DNA of 64,000 nt from Pythium myriotylum (lineage: Eukaryota; Oomycota; Peronosporomycetes; Pythiales; Pythiaceae). A model generated the notes under the pieces. The model was not told where the DNA came from. It did no database searches and saw only the letters and a list, made by a program, of their open reading frames with translations. Location: assembly GCA_023091665.1 (NCBI GenBank), contig JALJCQ010000016.1:1706011-1770010 (forward strand), given 5' to 3'. Every line of letters starts with the position of its first letter. Position 1 is the first letter of the stretch. A program made the position numbers and the translations under genes. Positions 1 through 10,639 of this stretch are shown here, one piece after another.

Positions 1-516
1 CTGCCCGCCGGTCTCGTGGACTTGGACGTCGCCGGCGCGCAGCAGTACGCGGCCAACGCTGGCACCGAGCTCGTGGTCTCGCACGGCGTCGACGCGCCGC
101 CGGCGCTCGTGCTCGACCTCTGGATCAAGTACATTTGGCTCACGGACGCGGAGATCCTTTCGCCGGGTCACGGCCGTGCGCACGTCGGCGAGCACCGTCG
201 CATTGTGTCGCTGGGCATTGAAGAGGAACTCGTGTCGGCGGGCGTGCCGTCCCCTGACGACGCGCACGAGGCCGTGCCCAGCATTCTCTACAATGTGGTG
301 AACCCGGGCGCGTTCCCGATCGCGAGCAAGCTTGCGCTCGTGCGATTTGTGCCGTCGGGAGAGAAGAAGACCGAGATCGTCTGGGCGTTCAAGCTCACGG
401 CCACGAGCGAAGACAAGACCGCGGGACTCGTGGCCATCGTGGAGACACGCGTGCGCGAGGGCCTCGCACGCTTCGCCGCGGCCGTTAATGAGGCCGTCAA
501 GAACGCCAAGCTCTGA
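1..516 (+). CDS. SRPBCC/START-like small protein, 5' end outside window
   Basis: The frame is open from base 1 and ends at a TGA at 514-516, so about 171 C-terminal residues are present and the start lies outside the window. It is a clear paralogue of the secreted protein at 41227-41823: both share the order VPSI..Y, a Gly/Pro turn, LVRF(V/I)P and VVW/IVW..KL, and both end in an Ala/Phe-rich helix. This alpha/beta layout with a long C-terminal helix resembles the SRPBCC (Bet v 1/START-like) lipid-binding fold, which is an inference from pattern only. The paralogue has a signal peptide, so this protein is probably also exported. No RxLR motif is visible in the part present. Ligand and role are unknown. 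Confidence 0.6.
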   Translation: MPAGLVDLDVAGAQQYAANAGTELVVSHGVDAPPALVLDLWIKYIWLTDAEILSPGHGRAHVGEHRRIVSLGIEEELVSAGVPSPDDAHEAVPSILYNVVNPGAFPIASKLALVRFVPSGEKKTEIVWAFKLTATSEDKTAGLVAIVETRVREGLARFAAAVNEAVKNAKL

Positions 517-2176
517 GGGGAAGAATCCAACCACCCAACAAAATACATGCATAAAATACCGTACAGGAATGATGCGACATTGGATCTGTGCTGTTCGACA
601 CCACGGGGAAGACTCACCGAAAGCTGTCGGTTGAAGATCGGATTCTCGACTGTGAGGAAGCGGTGGGGACGGTCATGAGGTGCATGTTCATGCTTCTGAG
701 ATGGCTGGAAGGACGAGAAATCTCCCATCAAGAAGAGCTGTCCCTAATCAGAGTCGGGGGGAAGGTCTCGTCAGTGCTGAAGACTCTCACCCAGTACAAT
801 AATAAAGTCGCTCGGATGATTCCCGCGAGGAGGGAGTCATCAGCTGAGACTGTTCCCGCCTGTGATCATCATCAGCGATCATCACGATGGCCTTCCCAAC
901 AACCCGAGGCCTGGTCCTGTGTTTGACGCGCTTGTCGGCGATGAGGAGAAGGAGGAGGATGGGGGCTGCCGACCGAGGTGGTCGCGACCAAGTGCGTGGC
1001 CAGTGGAGAGCGACGGGGGACGCGACGCGATCCTGCGTTTTGTTGGGTGAAAGAAACGCAGGTCGACGCACGACTCGCGCCGGCAGAATGGACGCCATGG
1101 TAAAATTGTAGTAATACTGTATGTAGAATTGAAAGATCCCAGGCTCCCCAGGCGTCGCGGGTGCAAAGACAACGGCACGAAGCTTCCAACCAGAAGCGTC
1201 GGCCAACCTGATCTGCTGCCCCACGAGGCGACGACGGGCGTTTCGAGGATCTAGCGCCCTTGCCACCGTGGACTTGGGTCTCTAATAATGCTGCCAATCC
1301 TTTTCGTGATGAGTTGTGGGTTCACTTCGATTCGACCTCGACCTCTGTTGTACGTGTAGTTGGATAGAGAGACCGTCATAATCTCGTGCTTGGTGTCAAA
1401 AGAGCAGTCGTGCCAACGTCATTGCCCCCTCGACATCGACGCCCACTTTCCAGGCCCTCCCTCCCATACTTCAACATGTGCTCGGATGACGCGACCAGTG
1501 ATGGCCATAGTACCTCTATGATTTGATACTAGGTTGCCCATAAAGGCAACGACATTCTCTATGATTTAATGGGTGAATCGGATATGAGAGTGCTTAAAAG
1601 CGCTTTATCCACAACAAAGCGCTTTTTCATTGCATTGAAGCAACCTTCGCGCCACCTCTACGTACCTCGCTTTTTTTTGTTGGTCAATCGATTGGTTTTT
1701 TAGTCACCAACACGCCGGGAACACCTGCAGTTTTTGGTCAGCGTCTTTTCGCTCTGGCTCGTTTCTGGCCGCCACGGGCACCGGACGATTCTCCAACGGA
1801 GCGATTGCAAAGATCCTCAGAACAGAACTCCCTCCCCCCCCATATTCCTTCCTTCCAGAGAGTATCCAATCTGGAAAACTGAGGCGGCGTCACTCGCTCG
1901 TGTGGAGAGAGCCCCCGTCTCCTCTCGACAGCTGAGGGCGCCATCCCAGACAAGGTTCCCTCTCCAAGTCGTTGGCGATTCTTCAACCAGCCAACAAATC
2001 GCTCGGCCCTCAAAGTTGATACAATGCGCTACTGTACGGTATACTGTACTGCACTCGTCAGGAGCTCCTCCTCCTCTCCTCTGCCCTCTCGGTCCGTGCC
2101 GTGGGGATTTGCATGCTGCTGTCGATCGCTTCGCCACATGAGTCGCTTCAAGCACCGGACTCACTCTCTCTCTCTC
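517..2176. other. Intergenic, no supportable gene
   Basis: About 1.7 kb between the SRPBCC-like gene and the MFS gene. Only short overlapping ORFs of low-complexity composition on both strands are present, none with a recognisable domain or convincing splice structure. AT-rich patches near 1500-1700 contain several copies of a GCGCTTT/AAAGCGC motif. The last few hundred bases are pyrimidine-rich and probably the promoter of the transporter. Confidence 0.5.
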
Positions 2177-2191
2177 TCTCATTCCCGAATC
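2177..2191 (+). promoter_or_regulatory. Candidate oomycete Inr/FPR core promoter
   Basis: TCTCATTCCCGAATC follows a CT-dinucleotide run and matches the oomycete initiator layout (TCAYTYY followed by A/T bases). It lies 45 bp upstream of the MFS start codon, a usual distance for these short 5' UTRs. This is a motif match only. Confidence 0.4.
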
Positions 2192-2225
2192 GGCCGCCGA
2201 CCGAGCAAGCGACCACCGAGTGCCA

Positions 2226-3932
2226 ATGGCCGGAGACCCCGCAGTGTCGATGCAGCCCACGGAGCAGCAGCCCAAGTCGTGCAAGAAGGCCGTCACGGGC
2301 GCCATCCGCTCGCACTGGACCGTGCCGCCAAAGCACCGCACGCCCGAGCAGGACGTGGCCGAGGACCACTTGCTGACGTTCTACCTCGGCAAGAACCGCT
2401 ACCTGAACGTCACGAGCCTCAAGTTCAACCGCTGGTACCTCTTCATCGCGTCCTTCCTCGTGCAGTTCTGCATCGGCTCGCTCTACTCGTGGTCGGTCTT
2501 CAACCAGCCCATCGACCTCAAGCTCTACGGCAACAAGAACGCCGAGAAGGCCGTGAACGCCTTCTACACGGCCGTCGGCATCTTCGGCACGACCACGGCC
2601 ATCATGGGCCCGTGGATCGAGCGCCACGGCCCGCGCGCCGGCGTCTGTCTCGGCACGTCGTCGTTCCTCTTGGGCAACATCATCGTCGCGATCTCGCTCC
2701 ACCACAAGTCCATGACGGGCGTGATCATCGGCTACGGCATCTTCTGCGGCTTCGGCATGGGGCTCTGCTACATCTCGCCCGTGTCGGCGCTGCAAAAGTG
2801 GTTCCCGGACTACCGCGGCACGGCGGCGGGCTTCGCGGTCGGCGGCTACGGCGCCGGCGCCGTCGTCTGGGGCAAGGCGTACCTGCCGATCATCCGCCAC
2901 GTCGGGCTCTCGTCCACGTTCCTCGTCATCGGCTTCTCCATGTGCACGTGCATGTACTTGTGCGCGGTCGTGCTGCGCTCGCCGCACCACGAGTTCACGG
3001 TCGGCGGGCTCAACATCCACGGCGAGGCCATCGAGGAGCTCGAGCACGCGGTCGAGAAGGGCGAGCGCCACAGCGTCATGTCGGCGCACGAGTACGAGTC
3101 GATCAAGACGCCGACGGCGCAGAAGCTCGCCGAGGAGCTCCACAACCCGGAGCAGGACGAGTCGGGCGCCACGCAAGTGCGCAAGCTCACGCTGATCGAG
3201 GCCATCAAGTCGATCGACTTTGTGTTCATGTACATCATGTTCTTCGCGAACCAGCTCTTCGGACTCATCGTGCTCTCCAAGCTCTCGGGCATGTGCGTGA
3301 CGCTCTTCGGCAAGACGGCCGACCAGGGCGCCAACATCGTCTCGATCAACGGCGTCTTCAACTGCTGCGGTCGTCTCTTGCTGCCGGCCGTGTCCGACTT
3401 TTTCATCCGCACGTTCAAGCTCGAGCCGTCCTTCGGTCGCAAGTGCATCTTCATCTACACGCTCACGACGCAGGTGATCATCGTCGGCACGATCCCGACG
3501 CTCATCGACAACAAGAACTACACGCTCTTCGTGGCCGAGGTCTTCATCTTGACGGCGAGCTACGGCGGCGGCTTCGGCTCGATCCCGTGCTTCCTCACCG
3601 ACATGTTTGGCGCCTACAACATTGGCGCCATGCACGGGCTCATCCTCACGGCGTGGTCCATCGGCGGCGTGGTCGGCGGCATCACGTTCAACAACGCGTA
3701 CCGCCACGCGCTGCGCATCGGCAAGACGGCCGCCACGGCCTACCAGGACAACATCCACAAGATCTTCATCGTGGTCATCATCGGCTTCTGCTTCATCTTC
3801 CTCGTGCGCACCAACCCGAAGGACCGCTTCGCCGGTGGCTACCGCTTCTCGGTCTTCGGCCTCACGCTCATCAACATCAAGCCGCGCGCGCAGCCCGCCA
3901 AGACGACCCACGACGGCCTGCTCAACGCCTAA
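2226..3932 (+). CDS. MFS transporter, OFA/monocarboxylate-like
   Basis: Single-exon 568-aa polytopic membrane protein. The first ATG (2226) was chosen over a GTG six bases upstream. Residues 1-66 form a polar cytoplasmic tail. TM1 (about 68-93) carries NRWYLFIASFLVQ followed by GSLYSWSVF, the signature start of the oxalate:formate antiporter branch of the major facilitator superfamily. Further pairs of hydrophobic helices with Gly-rich motifs (GIFCGFGMGLCY, GGYGAGAVVWG) follow, then a charged central loop of about 80 residues and six more helices, giving about 12 TMs. Members move small organic anions across plasma or organelle membranes; the substrate here cannot be read from sequence. Codon use is strongly GC3, unlike the repeat-rich DNA downstream, as for a conserved core gene. 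Confidence 0.85.
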   Translation: MAGDPAVSMQPTEQQPKSCKKAVTGAIRSHWTVPPKHRTPEQDVAEDHLLTFYLGKNRYLNVTSLKFNRWYLFIASFLVQFCIGSLYSWSVFNQPIDLKLYGNKNAEKAVNAFYTAVGIFGTTTAIMGPWIERHGPRAGVCLGTSSFLLGNIIVAISLHHKSMTGVIIGYGIFCGFGMGLCYISPVSALQKWFPDYRGTAAGFAVGGYGAGAVVWGKAYLPIIRHVGLSSTFLVIGFSMCTCMYLCAVVLRSPHHEFTVGGLNIHGEAIEELEHAVEKGERHSVMSAHEYESIKTPTAQKLAEELHNPEQDESGATQVRKLTLIEAIKSIDFVFMYIMFFANQLFGLIVLSKLSGMCVTLFGKTADQGANIVSINGVFNCCGRLLLPAVSDFFIRTFKLEPSFGRKCIFIYTLTTQVIIVGTIPTLIDNKNYTLFVAEVFILTASYGGGFGSIPCFLTDMFGAYNIGAMHGLILTAWSIGGVVGGITFNNAYRHALRIGKTAATAYQDNIHKIFIVVIIGFCFIFLVRTNPKDRFAGGYRFSVFGLTLINIKPRAQPAKTTHDGLLNA

Positions 3933-4175
3933 TACTGGAAGCGCGTGTGCGCGATCCTTCCCAGTCTAGTGATCCATGCTGTATCTACTACTTTAATCCG
4001 TTTGCTTGCCTCCACGTGTCAAATCCCTTCTTCAACACGTTCACTCCCTGGCCGTTTCACGTCTGGGCTTCCAAAAAACAGACGCAGACGATCCAGTTAC
4101 AAAAAAATAAACGACACATAAAACGTCCACTTCCCTCCAGCAAACCCAGGCGTGGCTTCCCCTGTCAAACTCGAT

Positions 4176-4202
4176 TCCTCATTTCCTCCCCAATTTTCAT
4201 TT
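4176..4202 (+). promoter_or_regulatory. Candidate Inr/FPR of the GH5 gene
   Basis: CTCATTTCC followed by CCAATTTTCATTTT fits the oomycete initiator plus flanking promoter region. It is about 230 bp upstream of the chosen ATG; a CT-rich tract sits directly before that ATG. Motif match only. Confidence 0.35.
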
Positions 4203-4409
4203 TCGCCGTCCAGCACGCAATCCAGAAAAATCCGGCAAAAATCGCCCCCCCCTTCCTTTCGATCCCTCGTTGGCCCCAATTTTTTCAATTCGGGACACCG
4301 TCGCCTCCTAGCAAGCGTTCAGCGTTCAGCTCAAAGGCGTCCCACAGACCAGAAGCCCCCGACGCCTCCTAGGCTCCTTCCTCTCTCCCTTCCTCTCGCT
4401 CGCTCGCTC

Positions 4410-6245
4410 ATGCGCGTCGTTCGTCACTCGCTGCTGCTGGCGGCGCTCGCGCTGCTGGCGACCGCGTCGCGCGCGGCCAACGCCACGACGTCGACCACCA
4501 CGGCGCCCGCGGCCATCGCGACCGTCAAGCCAGGCATCGGCGCCTCCTCCGACTCGTCCGGCGACGGCGTCGTCGTGGGCTCGCCAGAGACCAAGGGCAA
4601 CAACTCGTCCTCCAAGGCCACGACCGCGCCGAGTTCTGCGTCTTCTTCCTCGTCGTCTTCTGATCCCTCGTCGTCGTCGTCGTCTTCTGGTTCCTCGACG
4701 GCAGCGAGCAAGACGCAGTTCTCGATCGAGTTCAAGTCGGTGGACGGCGCCATCTACGCGGACGACAAGCCGTTCTACATCAAGGGCGTCAACTGGTTCG
4801 GCTTCGAGACGATCGAGAGCGTGGTGCAGGGACTCTGGCCCTACGGCACGACCGTCGAGGACGCGCTGGACCTGCTCGCGAGCTACGACGTGAACGCGCT
4901 GCGGCTCCCGCTCGCGCTCGACTCGGTGCTCAAGGACCAGGAAGTGGACGCCGACCAGACGGCCGGCACGCCCTCGCTCAAGGGCAAGTCGTACCTGAGT
5001 GTGCTCGACTATGTCATCGGCGAGGCCCGCAAGCGCAACATGCTCGTCGTGCTCGACAACCACCGCATGGAGGCGGCTGAGCCCGACTTCCCAGACGTCG
5101 CGACGCCCTCCAAGATCATCCCGGCGCTGGAGGCGCTCGCCAAGCGCTACTGTGACAACCCGGCGACCTGGAACGTGCTCGGCATCGACCTCAAGAACGA
5201 GCCCAAGGGCACGGCCACGTGGGGCAAGGGCGACGCCTCCACGGACTGGGACACCCAGGCCGCCGAGATCGGCAACGCCGTGCTCGAAAAGTGCGCCCGC
5301 TGGCTCATCTTTGTCGAGGGCGTGCAGACCAACATCCAGGGCGTGACGCTCGAGTGGGGCCAGGCCGGCGGCTCGCTCCAGGGCACCAAGAAGAACCCGG
5401 TCAAGCTCAAGAACATGGAGCGCCTCGTCTACAGCCCGCACCTCATCTCGCCGGGCGTCGACTACAAGTCGCCCTGGTGGGTCGACTCGAGCTTCCCGAA
5501 GAACATGCCCAAGCTCTTCGACTCGTACTTTGGCTTTGTGCCAAAGACCACGGGCAACGCTGTGGTCGTCGGCGCCTGGGGCGCCAAGCTGCAGGGCATC
5601 GACAAGCAGTGGGTCACCACCGTCGCGACCTACCTCTCCGACAACAACATCGGCTCGTTCTACTGGGCTTTCAACCCGCAGTCGGCCGACACAGGTGGCC
5701 TAGTGGAAGACGACTGGAAGACGGCGATCCCAGAGCGCTTCGACCTGCTCTCTTCGCTTCCTACGACCAGCGTCGCTGACCTGCTCAAGAAGTACGCCAA
5801 ATGCAGCGGCAAGTGCTCAGGCAACGCCCAGTGCGTCAGCGGCGAGTGCCAGTGCTACGCCGGGTGGAGCGGTCCGCAGTGTGACATTTGCTCCGAGGGC
5901 GACCAGATCGCATGCAACAATGCCGGCACGTGCCAGAAGGACAGCACGTGTTTGTGCGACTCGGGTGTGGAAGGCGCCTACTGCGGTGGCGCTTCGTGTG
6001 ATGGTATTTCGTGCGGCAGCAGCAAGTACGCCGGCTGCACAAACGGCCACTGCTTTTGCTCGTTCAGCTGTGTGGGCAGCAGCTGCAAGCAGTGCGCAGC
6101 CAACTCGAGCGCGATCACGGATAGCGCCTCCATGCTCTGCGATACGTGCCCTGCTCCAGAGAAGGACACGTCGCCGGCCTCGACCCTCACGACAGCAACC
6201 GCCGTCGTGGTGGTACTCGCGTCGTCGCTTCTGACGTTGTTGTAG
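4410..6245 (+). CDS. GH5-type secreted cellulase homologue, probably catalytically dead
   Basis: The 611-aa protein starts at ATG 4410, the first Met followed by a signal peptide (about 1-22). Residues 25-105 are a Ser/Thr-rich linker, about 110-445 a GH5 barrel, 465-575 a Cys-rich EGF-like tail (CQCYAGWSGPQC), and the last 20 residues are hydrophobic, suggesting a GPI anchor. Conserved GH5 features are present: GVNWFGFET, LRLPL, DNHR, the acid/base Glu264 in LKNEP, and FYWAFNP near the end of the barrel. The nucleophile motif, normally GE(F/W)G, reads GAWG, so Ala389 replaces the catalytic Glu. The conserved HxY is H344-L-I346, so the Tyr is also lost. The frame is intact, so this looks like a cell-surface pseudoenzyme, perhaps glucan-binding or structural. 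Family assignment is firm; loss of activity is inferred. Confidence 0.85.
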   Translation: MRVVRHSLLLAALALLATASRAANATTSTTTAPAAIATVKPGIGASSDSSGDGVVVGSPETKGNNSSSKATTAPSSASSSSSSSDPSSSSSSSGSSTAASKTQFSIEFKSVDGAIYADDKPFYIKGVNWFGFETIESVVQGLWPYGTTVEDALDLLASYDVNALRLPLALDSVLKDQEVDADQTAGTPSLKGKSYLSVLDYVIGEARKRNMLVVLDNHRMEAAEPDFPDVATPSKIIPALEALAKRYCDNPATWNVLGIDLKNEPKGTATWGKGDASTDWDTQAAEIGNAVLEKCARWLIFVEGVQTNIQGVTLEWGQAGGSLQGTKKNPVKLKNMERLVYSPHLISPGVDYKSPWWVDSSFPKNMPKLFDSYFGFVPKTTGNAVVVGAWGAKLQGIDKQWVTTVATYLSDNNIGSFYWAFNPQSADTGGLVEDDWKTAIPERFDLLSSLPTTSVADLLKKYAKCSGKCSGNAQCVSGECQCYAGWSGPQCDICSEGDQIACNNAGTCQKDSTCLCDSGVEGAYCGGASCDGISCGSSKYAGCTNGHCFCSFSCVGSSCKQCAANSSAITDSASMLCDTCPAPEKDTSPASTLTTATAVVVVLASSLLTLL

Positions 6246-6523
6246 GTTGGAATTAGTGTCACCTACTCCCCCATTTTGCATCAGCCTTTACCTCGAAACA
6301 ATAAACCAGGACGAAACTACAACAATCCACTCTTGGCATAGTTCTACTCATCAAACTCAACCCAGACATGGTGTGAAACCCCTCGGTGATAATCTCCAGA
6401 AGTTGTGCCTCGCAATGTACCTCTTTTCAGCCGCTGTCCACCTCGGATGCATTCTCAAGACCAGAAGAACCCTGCACTCTTCCTTCGCTCGTCCTCAGCT
6501 TTTCGACTTGCGCAGGGGGTTTG

Positions 6524-8223
6524 ATGATTACAGCCCTCCGAGGCTGTTCTTCAGCATGGGAATCTAGTCAAGTGGAGCTTCAAGGCTGGTACTCGCTGTC
6601 TCGACTCCGCGCTCTTAGTCACTACCCAAATGACACCTCTCCATGCCAAGATGTGCTGCTGCTACTGAGTGTACCGATCCCATGCCTACTAATCGTCCTC
6701 GCGATCGATCTCCTACCTGTTCGTCCATCCGAGTTGGGCTATCTGCATCAATCTGCAGGGGTATACTTCCGTTTTTGGTTTGTTGGGGCAGCTTTGGCTT
6801 GCACGAGTGCGATTCTAGCTCAGCAAGCGTTGATGTCGTTCTCATTGCCAGCGATGAGCTTGGTGCTGATATCCATTTGCGGAGGAGTCGTAACGTTTGC
6901 CTTTAGCGCAATCTGCGGTCTCACCATCGGTTTCCCGACTCCTTTTTCGATCGTTATCGTTTCAATCCCCTGGGCAGCATCATTGGTTGGAGGGCTCATT
7001 CTCTCTTGGCGACGAGATCTAGAGAGAGATGCCGTCGCGCGAGCAAATCTCGCACGCTGTGCTACTGCATTCCTATCCCAAAATGTAATGTTCGCGGTTT
7101 ACATCACGTACAGCGTCATGTTCTCGACAGCAAGCATCGAGTACCAAACATACGTGTCGTTTTCTCTCCCGTTTGTCAAGCTTGCTTTCAGAAATTTGTT
7201 CAACAAAAGTGTCTTCCTTTTGGAGGATTTGGCGCCAACGATAGTGGTGTTTAATGTGGATCTTTTCCACGCGTTGTTCATGTCGGTGACGATGCAGCAG
7301 GCGCGAACGGGTGGCTCTGTCGCGTTCTTGATGGTTGTGGATACAATTCAGAACATCGCAGCATCTTGTGGAGTTTATCGTATCGTTCATCACATTCGGT
7401 CCAACCGTCGTGTTCTGTCCAGCAAAAGTAAGACTTTGCAACCTTTGCTCCACCACTCGCACGTGCGTGAAGTTGGTGTCATCGATTACGCCATGCACCT
7501 GCTGGAGACGAATCCTCATCTCGCTGAAAACCCACACCTCAGCTCACCACGTCACCAGCATCCAAATCTAGAACGACGAGGCATCCATTAAGCAACTGAC
7601 ATCCATCTCGATGTGGTTATTCGGCAAATGACTCTCGCTAGAATTGTCCCACTTGATCACACTCGATTCATGGCAGCTCAAGCGTCGCCTCAAGTAATCG
7701 TCTCCCCAGAAGATAGAATACGTATCAGCATCGTGAGGGATTCACAAAAACTGCTTCACACGGTCGAATTCTACGTTCTCGTCGAGTTTTGCGCAGTAAT
7801 GATCGCAGTCATATACAGTACGTAGTGCTTACTCTGCCTATAGCGGACAGAATGAGTTTAAATCGATTCTACTTGCTAGCTCTCTATACACTCGCACTGA
7901 CGTATATGCCGACGCGTGCCTACTACACTTCATTTGCCCGACTGACTGAAGAAGAGATGCTCGCCACTGTCGTCCAGGTGGCCAAATACGCAGGCTTTGA
8001 GCTCCTGTCCTTTGTGGCCATTTGCATTGTGATGGATCGCATCTTGAAGTGGAGAGTGGCGGCGCATCGACAATTGGCGTTTGCAATCAGATCGAACTCG
8101 AAGATGATCCATGTGGCCCTCGTGATGTGGGTTTTCTTAGTGATTCAGCTCAACTTCGAGCACTACGGCATGGACTTCACGTTCAAGTTCAAATGGCTCC
8201 ATCCAAGCATTGAGGTGGCCTAA
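6524..8223 (+). pseudogene. Multi-pass membrane family, copy A (nonsense)
   Basis: Most divergent of eight copies of an unnamed oomycete membrane-protein family of about 547 aa and 10-11 hydrophobic segments. Shared blocks include VELQGWYSL, GLTIGFP, SIEYQTYVSF, DLAPTIVVFNVDLFHALFM and, in the last exon, LNFEHYGMDFTFKFKWLH. Exon 1 runs 6524-7817. The intron 7818-7879 (62 nt, GTACGT to CTAG) sits where all copies have one, and exon 2 is 7880-8223, 344 nt as in copies F and H. A TAA at 7589-7591 interrupts exon 1 in the cytoplasmic loop; the same frame then stays open to the donor. It could be expressed as a truncated protein, but a decayed gene is more likely. It is convergent with MAD1. Function of the family is unknown. 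Confidence 0.7.
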
Positions 8224-8335
8224 GTGTCCCCAGCGAGATTCACGCACGAGCCGAGCCTGCTTCTCAAAAATTACAGACACTAGAAAGTGAGGTATCGCCA
8301 ACACGTAGTAAGATTTGTGTAGATGATAATGCATA

Positions 8336-10493
8336 TTACTGGCCTTGGAATGTTTGCTTCTCGAAGAGATGCAGCGTCAACGTGGACAGGAATGCAGGGA
8401 ATGACCGACACGTCGTGAGGTACGCAAAGACGCGCTTGTTGATCTGGCCACAGAAGTCCGTTTCCAGCAGTTCCAGACCACCGTCCGGTTCCATGCGCAC
8501 CAGTAGCTCGTCGTCGTCGTGATCCGCGTACATTGAGCGTAGCCGAAGCAGTTCGACTCCATTCGTTTTCTTCAAATCCACTTTGTAACCGGTGAGTTGG
8601 TAAACAGCTTCACGGTACTGCTGAATCTGATTTTGAAAGACCTACAATTACAACACCAGACCGTCGTGAATAGAACAGCCCAACCAACATCAAACACAGC
8701 TACACCACAGACTTCTTTCAGACGCTGATTCAATAGCTTCTGGCCTTGGACAGTCTCATAGGATGTTGTTGTTGTTGGGGTACTCGTGATCTGACGAAAG
8801 TACGATACTGATTAGCACTCAAAGATGGCAATGGTTAAATAGGACTTACAGCTGGGGTACCGGAAGCAGACGATGTTGGGTCGTTCAGACGGCGACGAAG
8901 TTCTTCGACTTCTTGGCGAAGACGTTCAAGCTCGGAATCCTGCGAAGCCAAACCAAGCAACTCGCTCGTCGGGTTAACGGCGATGTGAACAACTTTTGTC
9001 GTCGTTGGGTTGAATTCGCCACGACCGAGTCGTCTCTCCAGCACCGCACACTCCTTTTCTGTTTTCTCGAGCTGAGCGGCAAGTTTCTTTGACTCTCTCT
9101 CCGAATTTTGCAGGTTCTCCTGTAGCTGAGCAATTTCCTTCGCATAGTCTTTCTCGACGAATGGGGCAGTCTCCAATCGAACATTCAGAGCCGCCTGGAT
9201 AAAATATTCCTCCTGTCAGCCCATATACCTCAGACCCAAAATGGCAGGATCTTACAATCTCTCGCTGCGCCTCCGCGTAACGCTCTTCGCTTGCCTGAAG
9301 TTTTCGCCTCAACTGAAGCAGTTTCTCGTCAAATAGAGCCGAGCTTTTCGAGGATTCGATCAACTCCACCAACTATGGTTCATATCAGATGGTGAACAAC
9401 CTCTATAACAGAGTGCATCATTGCTCACATGACGTACCTCCTGCTTCAGTCTGCGTTCTCGAGACTCGAGTTCGATTATCCTTTCGTTCAGAGCGCGCAC
9501 ATCCTTCGACGACTCGAGCGTCAAGCTAGCGTTCTGGATTCGTTCATCCGCGAGCTTGACTTCGATCTCTTTGTCCCGAAGACTTGTCTCCAGCAGCTTG
9601 ACTTTCGACTCAAGAACCGAGTATTCCTAAAGGATAAAATCGTGCGTTCAGTTGTTGGAAGCAACAGCACAGCTCCAAGCTGACGAACGAACGTACCATC
9701 GGCGTTGGCGGTGCTGCGAGGCCTTTGAGGCTGTCGATCTCGTCGTTGAGCAGCTCGATCTGACCCACACATACACATTCAGTCGATCGACACCTCCGCC
9801 ACAAGAAAAAAACACTTCCTCGTACCTTGAGCTTGGACCGTCTCGCCTCAGCGCGCAGCTCGCTCTCCGTCTCGTGGGCCTTCTCCCGCCATTCGGCGAA
9901 GCTGCTTTCAACAAACTGGAGCTTGGACTCGAGCTCGACGACTTTTTTCTGCAGCTGCAGTTTCTCGTTCGCGAACTCGTGCGAGAGCGTCTTGAGCTCC
10001 TGGCGCGTGCTCTCTTCCTCGTCCACTGCGTGCTTGAGCTGGCGCCGGAGCTGCGTGACCTGGAGATCGCGTTCCTGCCGAACACCGCCGTGAGGAAGCT
10101 CCCTTTCTCTTCGTTTCCCCAACGGGCCAACCGTACCTTGAGCTGGATCTGGTGGCTTTCGATGCGGCTCTCGAGCTGCACGCGCAGCGACTCGACCTGA
10201 GTCGAGAGCTGCTCGCTCTACATCACGACGTCAACGCTTCGCTCATGGAGAGAGAGAGACGGGTCAGGAGCCCTATGTACCTTGACGACGGCGAGGCTCT
10301 CGGCCTCGAGACGCGGGCGCTTGGCGGTCGTCATGGCGTCCAGGAAGCTGTCGCGGCGCGGCGCAGTCTACACAGAGAGAGAAAGAGTATATGAGAGTGG
10401 ATATGTCATAAGCGACAGCGCGATCGCGCTCACGTCGTCGACGAAGAGCCGCTGCGTCGGGTCGCGCGGGATCGGCGAGAGGAACGAGTCCAT
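8336..10493 (-). CDS. MAD1: Spindle assembly checkpoint protein MAD1
   Basis: Ten exons: 10434-10493, 10281-10367, 10137-10217, 9826-10074, 9697-9759, 9438-9626, 9256-9372, 8850-9194, 8713-8790, 8336-8641. All have lengths divisible by three, giving 524 aa. Residues about 50-340 are continuous coiled coil. The Mad2-interacting motif is KVVHIAVNP at 349-357, preceded by FNPTTT as in animal MAD1. The RLK motif used for Bub1/kinetochore binding is at 420-422, followed by VFQNQIQQYREAVYQLTGY. The C-terminal RWD-like domain carries RLRSMYAD, LLETDF and FPAFLSTLTLHLF. The protein recruits Mad2 to unattached kinetochores. It is shorter than human MAD1 (718 aa). An upstream out-of-frame ATG at 10515 could weaken initiation. 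The exon 9 donor (GTCTGT) is weak but the join is fixed by the conserved RLKE-VFQ. Confidence 0.92.
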
Positions 10494-10639
10494 ATTATCG
10501 GGGCGTCGTCGGCCATGCGCGGGAAGGCACGACGGGGGACGAGGTACTGGATGGACTCTCTTAAATACGAATCGTACTTAAGAGAAACATTCGCAACGCT
10601 TTAGCTGAAGTTCACTTGATCGCAATGTTGCCTTGTTGG

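Noticed and set aside
2024..4372. A 782-codon plus-strand ORF and a 587-codon minus-strand ORF over the MFS gene
   Set aside because: Both are Arg/His/Ala-rich shadows caused by high GC3 of the real transporter frame; they have no domain pattern.
4326..5441. A 371-codon antisense ORF over the GH5 gene
   Set aside because: Repetitive Arg/Val composition mirrors codon bias of the GH5 frame; no independent protein features.
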